Assembly: GCF_033568475.1 (NCBI RefSeq)
Contig: NW_027331831.1
Location: 10,044,001 to 10,108,000, forward strand
DNA from: Henckelia pumila
Lineage: Eukaryota > Streptophyta > Magnoliopsida > Lamiales > Gesneriaceae
DNA: 64,000 bases
Direction of reading: 5' to 3'
Below the pieces are notes generated by a model. That model ran no database searches and was not told the DNA's origin. It saw nothing but the letters and a program-made list of their open reading frames with translations. Shown one piece after another: positions 35,709-48,600 of this stretch. Each line of letters opens with the position of its first letter. The stretch's first letter is position 1. Position numbers and translations under genes: made by a program.

Positions 35709-36363
35709 TAATGAAAAAAACAATAAAAATGTTACTATTATATAAAAAAAGACTATATATTTAGATAACCCAAAAAAATGAAAGCTCATACAATAAGATA
35801 CCATTTGATTTGACATATTATTAATTTATGTATAACTTATCTTATCTCATCTCACGTTCTTTTTATCATATTATTTATCCATACATTAATTATATATCTT
35901 AAATCAATCAAATAATTAATTATTTATCCTACATAAATTAAATTATTAAATTTAAATTACTACATTACCTTTATAAATAATAATATTCATATTTTATTAA
36001 TTGTTAAAAGGTCAAAAAAGTAATTTATTATTTTTATATAAAATTTAATAAATCAAATCAAACATACTATAATATATCAATCAAAATATCAAATCAAATA
36101 CTATATTAACTATCATTTTTAATTTATTTTTTATTACAATATATTACTTATTTTTACATTATTTATCTCATCATTAACTTCAAGTGATACCTAAGCAGTA
36201 TATGCATATGCATATACAGATTCATGCACATGCATAAAACATATGCACTGATTGATTAAGAGGCTTTAAGATTGATTATTTATTAGTTGGAGAAAATATG
36301 AAATTATTTATTTAGTTGTTTAGGGGATAGTGGTAGATATATATATGAATATTATTAAGTTGA
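34319..36363. other. AT-rich intergenic
   Basis: No gene was recognised. A TA run lies at about 35663-35695. The block 35798-36195 has weakly inverted ends (GATACCATTTGATTTGAC versus GGTATCACTTGAAGTTA) and may be an old MITE. Confidence 0.4.

Positions 36364-36439
<76 letters not shown>
36364..36439. repeat. (AAT)n microsatellite, about 25 units
   Basis: Uninterrupted AAT trinucleotides. The minus-strand frame through it reads as poly-Tyr and is not a gene. Confidence 0.95.
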
Positions 36440-36440
<1 letters not shown>

Positions 36441-37396
36441 AAATTAGATTTGGAAAAGGAATCCGACGGTGGAGAAGCAGGTGATTTTAAAGATAAGCAA
36501 AAGCAACGCATAGGATTCCTCTGGAAAATGATAATATATTTGGCATCCCACGATTTCTGACGATCTGTCATTGATGCATCAAGTTTCAAAATTTGGAGGA
36601 ATACAGTCAGAACGATGTCGTTTTTTGGGACGCGAGTTTTGTTTTTTTTAATTATTTTTTAAATGTGCCATACCCAATGGGGCACTGTTTTAAAAATTAA
36701 AACCCTCTCATTTTGTATTTTTGTTTGTTTCTTTCAAATATTTCCTGTTTCTGTCCTCTTGTACTTATTTTTACTTTTTTTTTTTAGTAAGTACACATTT
36801 AAAAAAAATGAGTCGATGTTCGGATTTTTTTTTTGTTCAAAATTTAGAAAATTTTGAATGACCCTTCCGAGTTAATTTTTTTTTAAAGCCAATTCAAAAG
36901 AAGGGTTTATTTTTTTTTTTTATTTTTTATTTTTTGGTTTCGTGATGTGAAATGTTTTACTCGACGCCCTTACACCGGCGGTGCAAGTCAAATAAGTCAT
37001 GAATACATTGTGTAATCGATCATTTCCAGTTACCCCGAGTGACTTAACGTTTCACTCCAATCAAGTTTGAGTTTTAATTGATACCACTCAAAGTAACTTT
37101 AGATGATTTCGAATAGCTCAACTCTTCACCCAAAGCGAGTTCGAATTTTTATTCATCCTGCTCAAAGTAACATGCGAATTACTCGAATAAATATATACTA
37201 TCATTCTTAAAAAATAATTAACCACACACGTATTTGTCCTTGAAGCAATTTTTATCTTAAAAAAAAAAACCAAATTTTAAAACCTTGTAAATGAACATTT
37301 TGTAAATATTTGTGTTGCGGTTGGTACAAGTTTTCCACCATATATAAAGTACATAATCCAAATTGTAAAAGAATAATTGATTTTACGGGCTAATAA
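36440..37396. other. Intergenic, no gene seen
   Basis: T-rich sequence with several homopolymer tracts. No supported feature. Confidence 0.4.
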
Positions 37397-38003
37397 TAGA
37401 AATGTCAAAAACCAATCCAATCCGCCAACCTTACTTACATAAGTCGACCCGAAATATATCAGAATAAGATTAGAGATTTTTGGGTTCGAGTTGAATCATA
37501 TTGACCCGAAAACTAACCTGAAAATAATTAATTTGGACATGGGTTGGGTTCGAGTCAACCCGAGTTGACCCAAAAAATTTAATTTCTTATATAAATATTG
37601 CTACATTTTCATATAATATATATTTGAATTTTTTTTTACTATATACTAATATAATAGATTTTCATTATTTAATATTTATTTTGTACGATTTTGATTTTTA
37701 ATAATTTTTTTATTTTCTGCATCATGTATACTTTAAATTTTCTACGACTAAACTATCAAATTTAAATTATATATAAACTTAGAATTTGTTATCATGTAAT
37801 TCAATTAAATAATAATATTATTATTGTGTTTTGAATTTTATTTAATTATTTTGTTAAAAAAATTTAAGTTGATCGAGTTGGGCTAGTCGGGTTCAGGTTG
37901 ACCATTTTCAGGCTGGTTCGGGAAGGTTCGGGTTGAAAAAATTTTAAATAATTTTTTCGACAACCCGATCTGAACCCACCCGAATTGACACTTCATACCC
38001 CTA
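37397..38003. mobile_element. Word-repeat hAT-like MITE, word CCCGA/GGGTT, perfect TSD
   Basis: It is flanked by a perfect 8-bp duplication GCTAATAA (37389-37396, 38004-38011). The ends are TAGAAATGTCAAAAACC and, on the complement of the right, TAGGGGTATGAAGTG. Words of the type GACCCGA, GGGTTCG and CAACCCG recur at 37440-37575 and 37870-37985 around an AT-rich core. It shares its word with the element at 29551. Confidence 0.8.
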
Positions 38004-38069
38004 GCTAATAAAATATACGCACTCATAGTGACTGAATACTAGTCACTATTATCACAAATCATAATAATA

Positions 38070-38760
38070 CAACTTAAATCTTTTAAATCGCACAACAACT
38101 CATCATTAGCTATGATTCGATCGTTCTACCAACAGAAACAATTATTGCATCCTAACAATTTCAATCTCAATAATTGTACTACTTTCCATCAATTAAAATC
38201 GAACTCACAACATTGTCATTGTCCCTCTAATAACCAATTGTAAGAGGTAGCGCTCGTTGCTTTACTAAAAATTATAGCTATTGGTAATGTTGCAATTCAA
38301 ATACTTTAAATTTTATAAAGTCCAAACGACATGCTTCGATCACTCACCAACAGAAAAATTATTGTGCCCCCAACATTGGCAAGATCAAGCGCTCCCCACT
38401 TCACCAAAAGTTATAGTTGGCGGTGAAGGTGCAACTCAAATATTTTCAACCGTACAGTAGGCCAAGTGTCATGATTCAACCACTCTACCCAGCAAAAACC
38501 AATTATTTCACCCCCTACGTTCTCCCTCCTAACAATTGCACTCTTTACAAAGAATAACAATCTACCCCAAAACCTTGGGTCAGATAACAATTACAAGACT
38601 AAACGTTTATCGTTTTATCAAAAGTTCAAGCAGACAATAATGATTCAACTAAAATCTTTTAAATCGTACATCGACGCAAACGTCATATTTCAATCGCTCA
38701 TCAACAAAAACAATTATTACAACCCCACAATATACCCTCACAGTATTAAGACATACCTTC
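38070..38760. repeat. Degenerate tandem repeat, four copies
   Basis: Copies begin at 38070 (CAACTTAAATCTTTTAAATC), 38293, 38432 and 38646 (CAACTAAAATCTTTTAAATC). Each continues with a TCGATC-CTC-CAACAGAAA-AATTATT-like stretch. Spacings are irregular (223, 139 and 214 bp) because of internal gain or loss. The short frame at 38640-38876 comes from the repeat. Confidence 0.65.
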
Positions 38761-39242
38761 GACTCAAAATAAATGCTGGTTATGCAATTATGAATTACCA
38801 AAAATCAATCAGATCATATCTTGCACTTCTACTTTGGAATCAGTCTTACAAATACACCCACAACTTAGAAACATAACACCTCATGAGACACTACCTAGTG
38901 CAACATTTATAAGTGAAATTTGCTTTATTTGCATGAGCAGAGAAGTATCGATTTATAAGAATTTATACCAACGATTCATCATTTGACTCAACGGAGGCCA
39001 CACGACTCCTAGCTACTTGAGCCAAGTTCGACACAATGAACAAACCAACACTAACCCCTCGTCGAGCCCGGGCCATATTTTAATTTTACAATATAATTTA
39101 TGACAACAAATTTCACACACAAGTAACTTTCGAGTTTATCTATTTCAAACTCAAAAACACCAACAATTTGACTTACATGTGAACGTCCAAGTGTGAGTTC
39201 TCTTCGATATATCTCGAGCTCCCTCTAATGTGTTGTTTTGCT
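38761..39242. other. 3' flank of the PDH E1 alpha gene
   Basis: Downstream sequence of the minus-strand PDH gene, expected to hold its 3' UTR. No other gene was seen. Confidence 0.4.
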
Positions 39243-42059
39243 TCATGGAAGCACAGTTCTAATTTTTTTCCTATCCACTCCGAATACCTGTAAAAGTATG
39301 CACATCAACTGGTAATTTGAATTCGGATGCTTAAACAGCAAGGCGACACAAATTGGACTGAGAAAATGGTACCTCCAACCCCAAGTCTTTTACATACACA
39401 TTGGTGAAGAGTTCGGACGGATCGGGCCATGGACTATCCTGCAAAACCAGATGAACAGCAAAACCGCCATGATGCAAAACACAGTAGAATTTTTCGGTTC
39501 CAACTAATGATCAAAACATGATACTGAGGAATTTAATGGCAGACACATAGAGCATTCGTTATGTAAAACATTTCTTAATTAATCCTACCTTAGCCTTTGC
39601 TACTGCTTCATCCACCTCTTTTCTCGCTTCTTTCTCAGTGTCCTAATTTAAGATCGAAAATGATGAAGAATCGATTAAATAACATCTTCAGTTTAAGCGG
39701 AAAAATCTTACTCCAAGCCATTTTTTTGGCATGAAAAAGATTGATTCTCCGTAAAGAAAGATGAACTTGTCACACCTTTAGTTCCTTCTCAGTGGCTAGA
39801 TTATGAGACAATATAACCTTTCTGATTCTTTCGATAGGGTCACGTTCCTGCCAAAGGAGAAGTGATCACACATTAAAATAACAAAATTGGGTAATCATAA
39901 GGAAAAGATATTCCCGATATATCTACCTGTCGAATACCACTAATCTCATCCCGTGTACGGTATGTGCTCCCTGGATCAGACATTGAGTGTCCATGATACC
40001 TATATGTATCCATTTCAAGGATCTGAAAAGAATCATTGGCAAAGCGAAGAACGTCAAATTTCTTGATGCGAACACAGAAGCCATACATTCGTCAAACAAA
40101 GAGGACAATCCATCACCTCTGTACATTCTGCCGCAAGGAGCGAAGATGGAAAGCATAGTTTTAATTCGTAAGGGAGAACTTAAAAATCATGCTATCTATT
40201 CCGGTTCCATGTTCTTTTTTGATAACAAACTCGAGTTCGGTCTCGCAGCAATTCACACACACAAATACAGTGAACGACTTAAAAAACAGATAGCAAAATT
40301 TCTCAAAAACAAAAAAGTGAGCAAGTAGATTTAGAACATGACAGAACTTACAATTGGTCCATTCTTTAAGGCATGATCCTTTGCAAACTTGCATGCTTGT
40401 TTCACTGCGAGAGCGTCCATTCCATCCACCTATTATGAAACAGAACATGTAATAAACAAAAAAAAAACATAATTAGAATTGAAAACTACTTTAGAAGTAA
40501 GCAACATTAGAAAAATAAAGACAAATTTTACATATCCCCTAACATGACAACTTTTTCGATAACTCATTCTCTGCTTTCTGCCTCAAAGTCCTTGCATCTA
40601 TCTACAGTCAATTACTCAACTTCAAAATTCATCTTAACTTATAAAATATAACACCACCTCCCTAATTAACCAAAATCATATATTTTTCACACTAATCTAG
40701 TTTCATATTATCAGGGATGCAAAACATGAAGTTTAGAATAGGCAACACATCGGCCGATGCATTCTTCTCAGCACACTCGTTTGTCAAAAAACAGGTCCCT
40801 TTCAAACGCCAATATCCGAAAACTATATCGCAAAAGGGTCCGTAATTTAACAATGCATTTTGCAATTGGTACACTATGCAGAAAAGCATAACTCACCTTC
40901 AAACCTGGAACATAATCCCCCTTCTTGTAATAAGTTGAACTCTTAGATGCCCTCCATCCGGCTGTGCCCATTCCATCTGCGAACCAAACAATCCAATAAT
41001 ATAACTAACGTAAACGAATCCAAATACAAAAAGTAGCACCTCTTCCAAGTGGTAATCCCAGTGACATACATTTATCGAATGTGACAATACAATTACGCCG
41101 AAATATTGAAATCTTTACCAATAATCTGAAAACTATCCAACATCGAATTCCCAAGAACTGAATTTCATAACATTACATAAAAGTTTACCAAAAATTAATC
41201 TCACATCAGAAACGGAATGGACCTATTTATTTATCACTCAGTCAAAAAGATATGTTATATATATATTTATAATATTCCAGAAGAAACCACGTGGAATGGA
41301 GGGTTTTTTTTTAATAAATTTTTTATTTTATTTTAAAAGCATTAAATTTTATTCTCAAATATCAGAATGCTTACACTTGTTATTCTCGCAGACCAAAATG
41401 GCAGGCAAAGTCCACAAAGCCGCCATGTTCAAAGCTTCGAACAACTGTCCCTGATTGGAAGCTCCATCTCCGTACAGAACAAAAGTCACATTATCTTCCT
41501 TACTGTACTTCTGCGCGAAAGCCAATCCACAGCCCAGAGGAACCTGCGCACCGACGATCCCATGGCCGCCGTAAAATCTCTCCGGCTTGTTGTAGAAATG
41601 CATGGAACCACCTTTCCCCTTGGAGCATCCATCTTTCCTCCCCATGAGCTCCGAGAAAGCTTCGAAGAGAGTCCCCCCACGGGTGAGGTAGAGGCAGTGA
41701 TCTCTGTACGCTGTGATTATGGCATCTTTTCTGGTGGTCGCGGCCTCCATCCCGACGGCGACCGCTTCCTGGCCGTCGTAGAGGTGGCAGAATCCTCGTA
41801 TGAGCCTCGACTTGTAGAGAGTGTCGGCCGCGATCTCCATGCGCCGCATCACGGCCATGTCTCGGAAGAATGCGAGTAGCTCTTGAGGGGTGGTTTCCAC
41901 GGTTTGCGAGGGAGGGTGGTCGATGTTGTGTGGGATGAAAGGGAGGGAAGTCTCCACGGTCATCGTTTCGGTGGAGAGGTGGCGCGTGGAGAACAGGGCG
42001 GCGGAAATGGGTTTCAGGAGAGTGGTGGTAGCTCGTCGGGAATTGGTTAGCTGAGCCAT
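39243..42059 (-). CDS. PDH-E1A: Pyruvate dehydrogenase E1 component subunit alpha, mitochondrial
   Basis: Eight exons (41375-42059, 40897-40976, 40352-40429, 39927-40022, 39776-39847, 39589-39642, 39373-39438, 39243-39287) join in frame at AG/GT borders to 391 codons ending RTVLP. With E1 beta it decarboxylates pyruvate using thiamine diphosphate and passes the acetyl group to E2 in the mitochondrial matrix. The N-terminus ([20 protein letters not shown]) is Ser/Arg-rich with no acidic residue, as in a mitochondrial presequence. The ThDP motif runs from GDG (197-199) to ENN (225-227), and the regulatory phosphorylation loop is [18 protein letters not shown] (Ser294 and Ser300 here). Length and exon layout are normal for the plant gene. 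No lesion was seen. Confidence 0.96.
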
Positions 42060-42819
42060 CGCTGGCCGTTGATCAGAATCACTAGGGGTGGTATATCGAC
42101 GGTCGGTGTTGGAGGAATATATATATATATATATGTATAGACTATTTTTTTGTAGTAATGTTTGAATATAATATAATAATATATAATATAAAAATGGATA
42201 CGTGTAAATTAAAGTGTGTAGAAACTCTCCACCTGTTGCTTGACTGATATTGACATATATAAATATATAAGTAACTGCTCATGAGTGTCTCGCTGTCTTA
42301 TATAATTAATACACACAACATTTCTATTTAAACGAAGCTGGTAATCTGCCTTATAATCTTCGGTATAATATATTTTATGTTATATCGAAAGTGTTTATTG
42401 TTTGATTTTAATAATATTATAATATAATATATTTTTATATTTTTATAAAAATTGATAAATATTTATTGATGCAATGGTGGAGTCAATATTTTAAGTTATT
42501 CAGACTAGCATTTTTGTTAAGAAAACAAAATAATACATAACAATTATAATGGTAAGATGCGTGTTCATCGTAATTTCAAAAGCTTCAAACTAACAAGATC
42601 TTCAATATTTTTAAACTCATTTCGAAAACATTTGACCAAAACTTTTGACAATATCATCTTTTATATATTCATCATCTGTTAATATTGTTTTCCTTTATAT
42701 ATCTCTTGATTTGGCATTAAATTAAACCATTAAAAAATAAACACACTGAAATCAGGTTAGAATCAAAGTAATTATTAGTCTAAGAGAATGAAAATATCCA
42801 CGGACCCATATGCAAATAT
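42060..42819. other. PDH E1 alpha upstream region
   Basis: Contains the PDH promoter; a TATATATATATATA run at 42117-42134 lies about 60-75 bp upstream of the ATG on the minus strand and may act as the TATA region. No other gene was seen. Confidence 0.4.
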
Positions 42820-43368
42820 CAATATTTTAAAAGGCGTAGCGTTGGTCTGTAGCGTTTTTATCTTGTGATAGCGTAGCGTAAATAGCGCAGCGCATAGCGT
42901 AAGCTATTCGTGCACGTCAATTATTTAATTAAAAAATAGAAATATGCTTATATAAATGAATAGGTAAATAAGTTATGAAATCCTAATAATTTAAAAAGTC
43001 TAACAACTAAAACGACATAATCTAAAAATAATCGGATCTAGGGTTCATCTTTACCTTTAAAATCAGCTCCAGAAAGTTTTCAATTCTGAATCGACTCTAA
43101 GTTTTTTTCGCGTGAGGACTTCTGAATCAGTTCTAGTGCTTGGGCGTGGAAATATGCTTGGATGTACAAGTTGTAGGTCAAATAAATGAATTTATGGGCC
43201 TTTATTTTTAGGCCCAAAAAGCGTGCGCTATCACCAGAAAAGCGCAATAGCGCACGCTATTTGCTTCCAGGCGCGCTTCGCCCACAAATAGCGTGCGCTA
43301 TTGAAGCAAACCACTAAGGACCGAGCTCGGCATGAAAAGTGCGCTATAGCGCGCTTTTAAAAACACTG
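42820..43368. mobile_element. Word-repeat hAT-like MITE, word ATAGCGC/GCGCTAT
   Basis: The ends are CAATATTTTAAAAGGCG (left) and CAGTGTTTTTAAAAGCGC (complement of right). TAGCG and GCGCTAT words cluster at 42835-42910 and 43220-43355. The flanks GCAAATAT and GTAAATAT form an 8-bp duplication with one C-to-T change. The ends match those of the ACCGGTT element at 2646 although the word is different. Confidence 0.7.
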
Positions 43369-43464
43369 GTAAATATTAACTTATACAAACTAAAAATACA
43401 CATGATTAATTTATAATTTAAAACAATAAAATGAAAGACTAGTTGGGTATGCCACTGATTAATA

Positions 43465-43570
43465 CATATGTTTTTACAATAACACTTACCAAGATTTCAT
43501 GTGTATTTATAAAATCTCATATGTTTAAAATCGAAGATTTCATCAAGTTAGTGTTATTATAAAAACATAT
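43465..43570. mobile_element. Short MITE with ~24-bp inverted repeats
   Basis: The left CATATGTTTTTACAATAACA and the complement of the right CATATGTTTTTATAATAACA match, continuing through CACT. At 106 bp it is almost entirely stem. The target duplication is uncertain. Confidence 0.6.
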
Positions 43571-43639
43571 GAAGTTAATTATATATGACATTTGTTATAT
43601 ATTTTGCGTTATATTAATTTTTTAAATTTGTTAAGTTCG

Positions 43640-44052
43640 CCTTTCCTTGTTAAAAATCATGGGTACGCCATTGCTTAGAATCCCATAATTATCACTTTCC
43701 ATCTGCGCACACTCCGCCGGACAAAAATTTTTCTGTTGTAATACTTCTATCTTCATGTTTTGACACATCCAATCCAACGATTCGTAGTTTCCTAAACCAG
43801 ATTTATCAGCAGGACAACCACTGATCACTACCCCAAGACTGGCCTGGCTTTTGGTTACTTGATCGTTATCCTCGACATGCATCGGCGATGCTAGCTGGGA
43901 AGGAACGTACGTACACCAGGGAAAGACTCAAGGTGTACCAATTAATTTCTCCAGAAGAATATTTCCTTCCATGGATTTCAGGATCAGAATTGGGAGAAGC
44001 ATGCCATCTTCATTTTCATTCTTCTCACTCATTTCTTTAATCTCAGCTAAGA
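43640..44052 (-). pseudogene. Partial duplicate of a SIN3-like exon
   Basis: The minus-strand sequence parallels exon 9 of the neighbouring SIN3-like gene (47545 down to about 47090): AEIKEM, then internal losses, then VEDNDQVTKSQASLG / SGCPADKSG / NYESLD matching [15 protein letters not shown] / SGCPADESS / NCESLD. It includes sequence at the original intron border (CAGCTAAGAATG versus CAGCTAACAATG). About 80 bp are missing from the middle and no other exon accompanies it, so it is a dead genomic duplicate. Confidence 0.8.
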
Positions 44053-44695
44053 ATGTAAAATTGATGTGATGCTTTAATAATTAAAATTCTGTTAATTATA
44101 GTTTAGCTTGATGTACCAGTGTGTACCATATATTTTTAAAAATTTACGAAGTAATTGCATATATTTGTCGAAAATATATGACTAAATTATTTTAAAACTA
44201 TAGATATCGTTCATGACAAGGTAAGTCATTCACTCGGAAAGAGAGAGAGAATAAATGAAAAAAAATGATACCGAAAAGATGAGAGTGATTGGAATTAATA
44301 AATAAAAAAAAAAACATAAATTGTGAAAATTTTCAATGTAACATCATTTCCAATTAACTAGAAAAACTAATATTTTTTCCAACTCGGAATATTTCCACGT
44401 GCCACGCATGTTCATTTTAATATTATTTTTTTATCAATTTGCCAATTTGGGCTGTTCCCGTGCAACACGCGTGCATTTTAATATATTATTTTCCCAATTT
44501 GGTATGTTTTCATGCGCAAAGAATGTGCATTTTGGTGGTCGAGACAAACTCCATGAAATTTTTTTAAGCTAAAGTGCTAATATCCACATGAACAACATTA
44601 TAATTGTTTGTAAAACTGAAGTCTGAATCGCATTCAAATGAAAATAGGAAATGGAAAACACCTATATATATGCATTGCTGCCACGGGATTGCATA
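44053..44695. other. 3' flank of the SIN3-like gene
   Basis: AT-rich; no gene was seen. It separates the SIN3-like gene from its broken exon copy. Confidence 0.4.
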
Positions 44696-45628
44696 CTATC
44701 TACTGAACCTCAACTTGCGCTCCCGCTTGTGACAATTACCATTGGAAGCACCATTGCACAAACTCTTTTGATACAGAGCCTTCCTCCTCCCCCTTGTCCG
44801 AAACATGAAGTCTTCGGAACATCTGATGTAAGATAGCTACAAAATGTAGCCAAAAAAAATTTAGCAACAGTACAATTCAGTCCAGCAAGATTCTGGCTAT
44901 TGTATTTAATCTGCAGATTTATCTTTTATATGAACCACACATGGAACAAGTTTAAGTACCGGATAGAAGGTACCTTCATATCGCAGTTCACGTTGATTAT
45001 CAGACCGTTGTATACTATAAGTCCTTCCATGGATCTGTGAATATCATTGATTTCGTCTCCAAGTGTGCATTTTGTTTTGTTTCTGCAAATTGATTGGAAT
45101 TAATGAACCTAGAAACACTCTGAAATAATAAATACCTTGTTTTGCATCATACCTCTGCAAGAATACCCCAGGTTTTTTTCTTCTTTCAGGAGGAACTGAT
45201 AGGAACACATCATTCAGATTAGGAACAAAATCAGGGTTAATGGAGGCAGCAGATACTTCAACGTTGCCATGATCGTTTCTCATAAGCTGTATAGTCAAAA
45301 GTGTCGTAGACGGAAACTGTAGCAGAAGAGCAAATTCATATATTATACCTTTTCTTAGTTAGCTTCATTACGAGCCAAAAACAGGAGAAAAAAGATAGCC
45401 TACGCATTCTATTCGGTACAAGTTATCATAAGGAAGAAGAACACGTGCATTCCAATGATAAACGACATCAGAAAATTTGTCAGGATTTCTCAATCTTTCA
45501 TATGCACAGAGCTGGAGGAGTTTGTTGTCCATCTCCTCAGTTACAATTGTCTGTAGCTGTATCATCAGGTTCGAAAGTTATAAACCATAAAAATGTCATA
45601 AAATTCGGTGTGTGCGTGTGTGGTGTGT

Positions 45629-45675
<47 letters not shown>

Positions 45676-48600
45676 GAAGAATCTCATCGATTACCTGTTT
45701 GATAAGTTTGTGTATCAGCTTGTCTAACGTAAAAAGGACATACATTTCAGCACCAAAAATAGCTCGGCACTCATCCTCAAACTTTGAATTATCTGAGGAG
45801 CCATTCAGCAAACTGCAGAGTGCATCCTTAAATCTGTTCCAGATTACAAGGATTTTAAGCTTACCACGTGCATGCTTGACTTTTATCCCAACAGTTGAAG
45901 GTAAAGAGATCAATCCAGTTAAACTACCTAGCATATGGATCGGTAGGAATTGAATCATTCAAAATTCTGTCTTTTTCTTCAGAAGATGAAGACAGCATCT
46001 TGGCCAAACACATCCTTTCATACAAGATCTGGCCCAATGAAGATAAATGTGTTAAACTGGGAAACTGAAACATACATTTAGGAAACGCATATTCCTGCCA
46101 TAACATCAATCGCGGATATTACTTACCTGGTGAAACCTGAAAAGCAAGTAAAAAGAATCGTTGCCGTAAAATATCTGAGAATTTTTATCTTCCCCCTCAC
46201 ACGTCATTGGGATTTTCACCATAAAAGGCTTCGCAGTCTGTGAAAAAAGATCAGAAAACGACATCAATGCTTCAGCATCTATTTCTCCTTCACTCCCAGT
46301 CATGTTACCACTCCCATCATCATCTTCCAATTGCTTATGTAGGTGCATATGAAATTCGAAGTGCACTTTTAAATCAAACAAGGTTGTACCGAAACTTTTA
46401 AGTCTTGATTTCTTACAATCTAAATGCAGTGAATATTTATCATTTTTAGCACCAAAACCACACGAGTTTTTTTCAACCCACATTTGTTGTTCTTGTGTAC
46501 GAATTTTATTAATTTACATATAAATTATTATTGGGACTGTATTCACAACTTTCTAGCTGTCCACATAACTTTGCATTATATGAACACAAATCTTTGTGAA
46601 TAGATGCAAAGAACATGGAAACTTTTCCCTTTTCAGATATTTCCTACATCTAGATAAATCTTAAGGAGAGGGATGTGTTAGACGAAAATAAGCATGACAA
46701 AACCAAATTACACAAGGATAGCACATCAATACAGTATCCATGAGTTCATACAAGCCAATTTACCAAACAACTCTAATGCACCTGTGATTCTATGATTGGC
46801 ATTGTCTCTATCCCACAATCAGCATTGGCAACATAAGGTCCTGAAGCTGTAGGAAAAGGCTCAACAAATAAACCAACCTCAATGTTGGGCTGTAAATCTG
46901 AAAAAAACGAAGACAAAATCACAAATTAAGAAAAATATTAACCGAAGTGGATACGAAGCATTTTCTCAAAGATGATATTTTCGTCAGCAGCACACAAAGC
47001 ACCTTGATCTAAGACACCAATATGCACTTGGGTTTTTACGTCACTCTCATAAGCAACTTGATCTGCATAAGGAGAACCATCACTTCGGATACCATTATTA
47101 TCATTTACCATCTGGGACAAAGATATTTCAGTTGGAATACTTCTATCTTCATGTTCTAACACATCCAAAGATTCACAGTTTCCTGAACTGGATTCATCAG
47201 CAGGACAGCCACTCCCTTCCCCAAGACTGCTGTCTCTTTTGGTTACATGATCGTTATCCTTGACATAGTCGGTATCCAATGCACTGCGAGGCAGGGAAGG
47301 AACACCAAGGAATGCCTCGAAGAAGGTCGTCCAAATTGTCATGATTTTGTCGTGATGTTCAGGTGTACAAATTTCTCCACGGGAATGTTTCATGACCTGA
47401 TAGAGATCTCCATGGATTTCAGGATCGGAATATTCAAATACCATAAGAGATCTTATGGGTTGTCTATACCCAGCACCAATTGAGAGAACCATGTCATCTT
47501 CATTTTGATTCTTCTTGTTCATTTCTTTGATCTCAGCTAACAATGCTGAATGAAGAGAAAATTAAAAGGTAAACTTTTAGTCACTAAAAGAATGATAAAG
47601 GTTAAAAACAGAGAACTTCGTTGCGATTTTAAAACCAACTTTATTAGTAATTGTAGAAATTCAACAAATTTGAATAAATTCCATACAATATCGTGGTCTT
47701 CTACTAAAAAAAAAATTGAAACTGGAATAATCTTCAGAATTGACATTTAAAACGCTTCCAAATAAACATGTGAAAATGAGAGATAATACGGATGCAGAAA
47801 TGAAAATGTTCACACAATTTGCAGGCAACCAAAGGAAAATCAGCAGGCCATCTCAAATGATTCAAGTAATCTCTGATATAGAGCTTTGCAAACCACATGA
47901 AAATCACTTTTGTCATTACAAACAAATGAGGACCACAACATTAAACTTCCTGAAATGGATCAATTAGAGAATACAAAAAACATGGAGTTTGCCGGACTTC
48001 ACCAGCTAGAATTTTCCATGAAAACATGTCTAAGATGTATGGTGCTTAGATTTATTTGCCTGTTTACGAAAATAAAAATCATGCACAAACTCACCATACT
48101 AAAAGAAAATAACTCCTTTTTTTATGTATAAGAAACGAGACTGAAAGAAAATAACTACCCCATCTATTTTAATTCAGACTCACATGCTAATGTAAAACTT
48201 TTTAGCTCGCTGTTCTATCTTGTGCAAATGGGTAGAGAAGCAAGAAACAACCCAAAATAGGTGTCTGATATTTGCAATTATTTTAAACACTCCGTTTAAC
48301 AAGAGTTTTATACAGTATAACTCGAGAGATTTTCATCATTGTTTATTTGAATACATGAAAACCAAGCAGGACAAATTTTTGACACCCAAAAAAGAAACCA
48401 AAGTTTTGATGAATAAAGATTATTAAATGTTAACACAATTTTTACGCTTGACATAACCTCGATTCACAATCATTCAGCACAACATAACAATGCTATAAAT
48501 CATGGCGCTTTAGATCCAAATAAACGCAAATGAGGAAATTTCTATTCAGGATCACCATTCAACCTCATGGATCTTTACTAGATTTCAAAAACAAATGTAC

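Noticed and set aside
36320..36589. Poly-Tyr minus-strand frame
   Set aside because: Product of the (AAT)n microsatellite.
38640..38876. 78-residue + strand frame
   Set aside because: Begins in a degenerate tandem repeat and has no recognisable domain.
41367..41879. 170-residue + strand frame
   Set aside because: Antisense shadow of PDH E1 alpha exon 1.
45596..45958. Open frame with a poly-Pro tail in the SNL region
   Set aside because: The poly-Pro comes from the intronic C run read past a donor site; the true exon stops at 45695.
46334..46483. N-terminal extension of SNL exon 11 ([13 protein letters not shown]...)
   Set aside because: Using it breaks phase with exon 10; an acceptor at 46334 (ACATAAG then CAATTGG) keeps the frame. 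Only a transcript can settle this.
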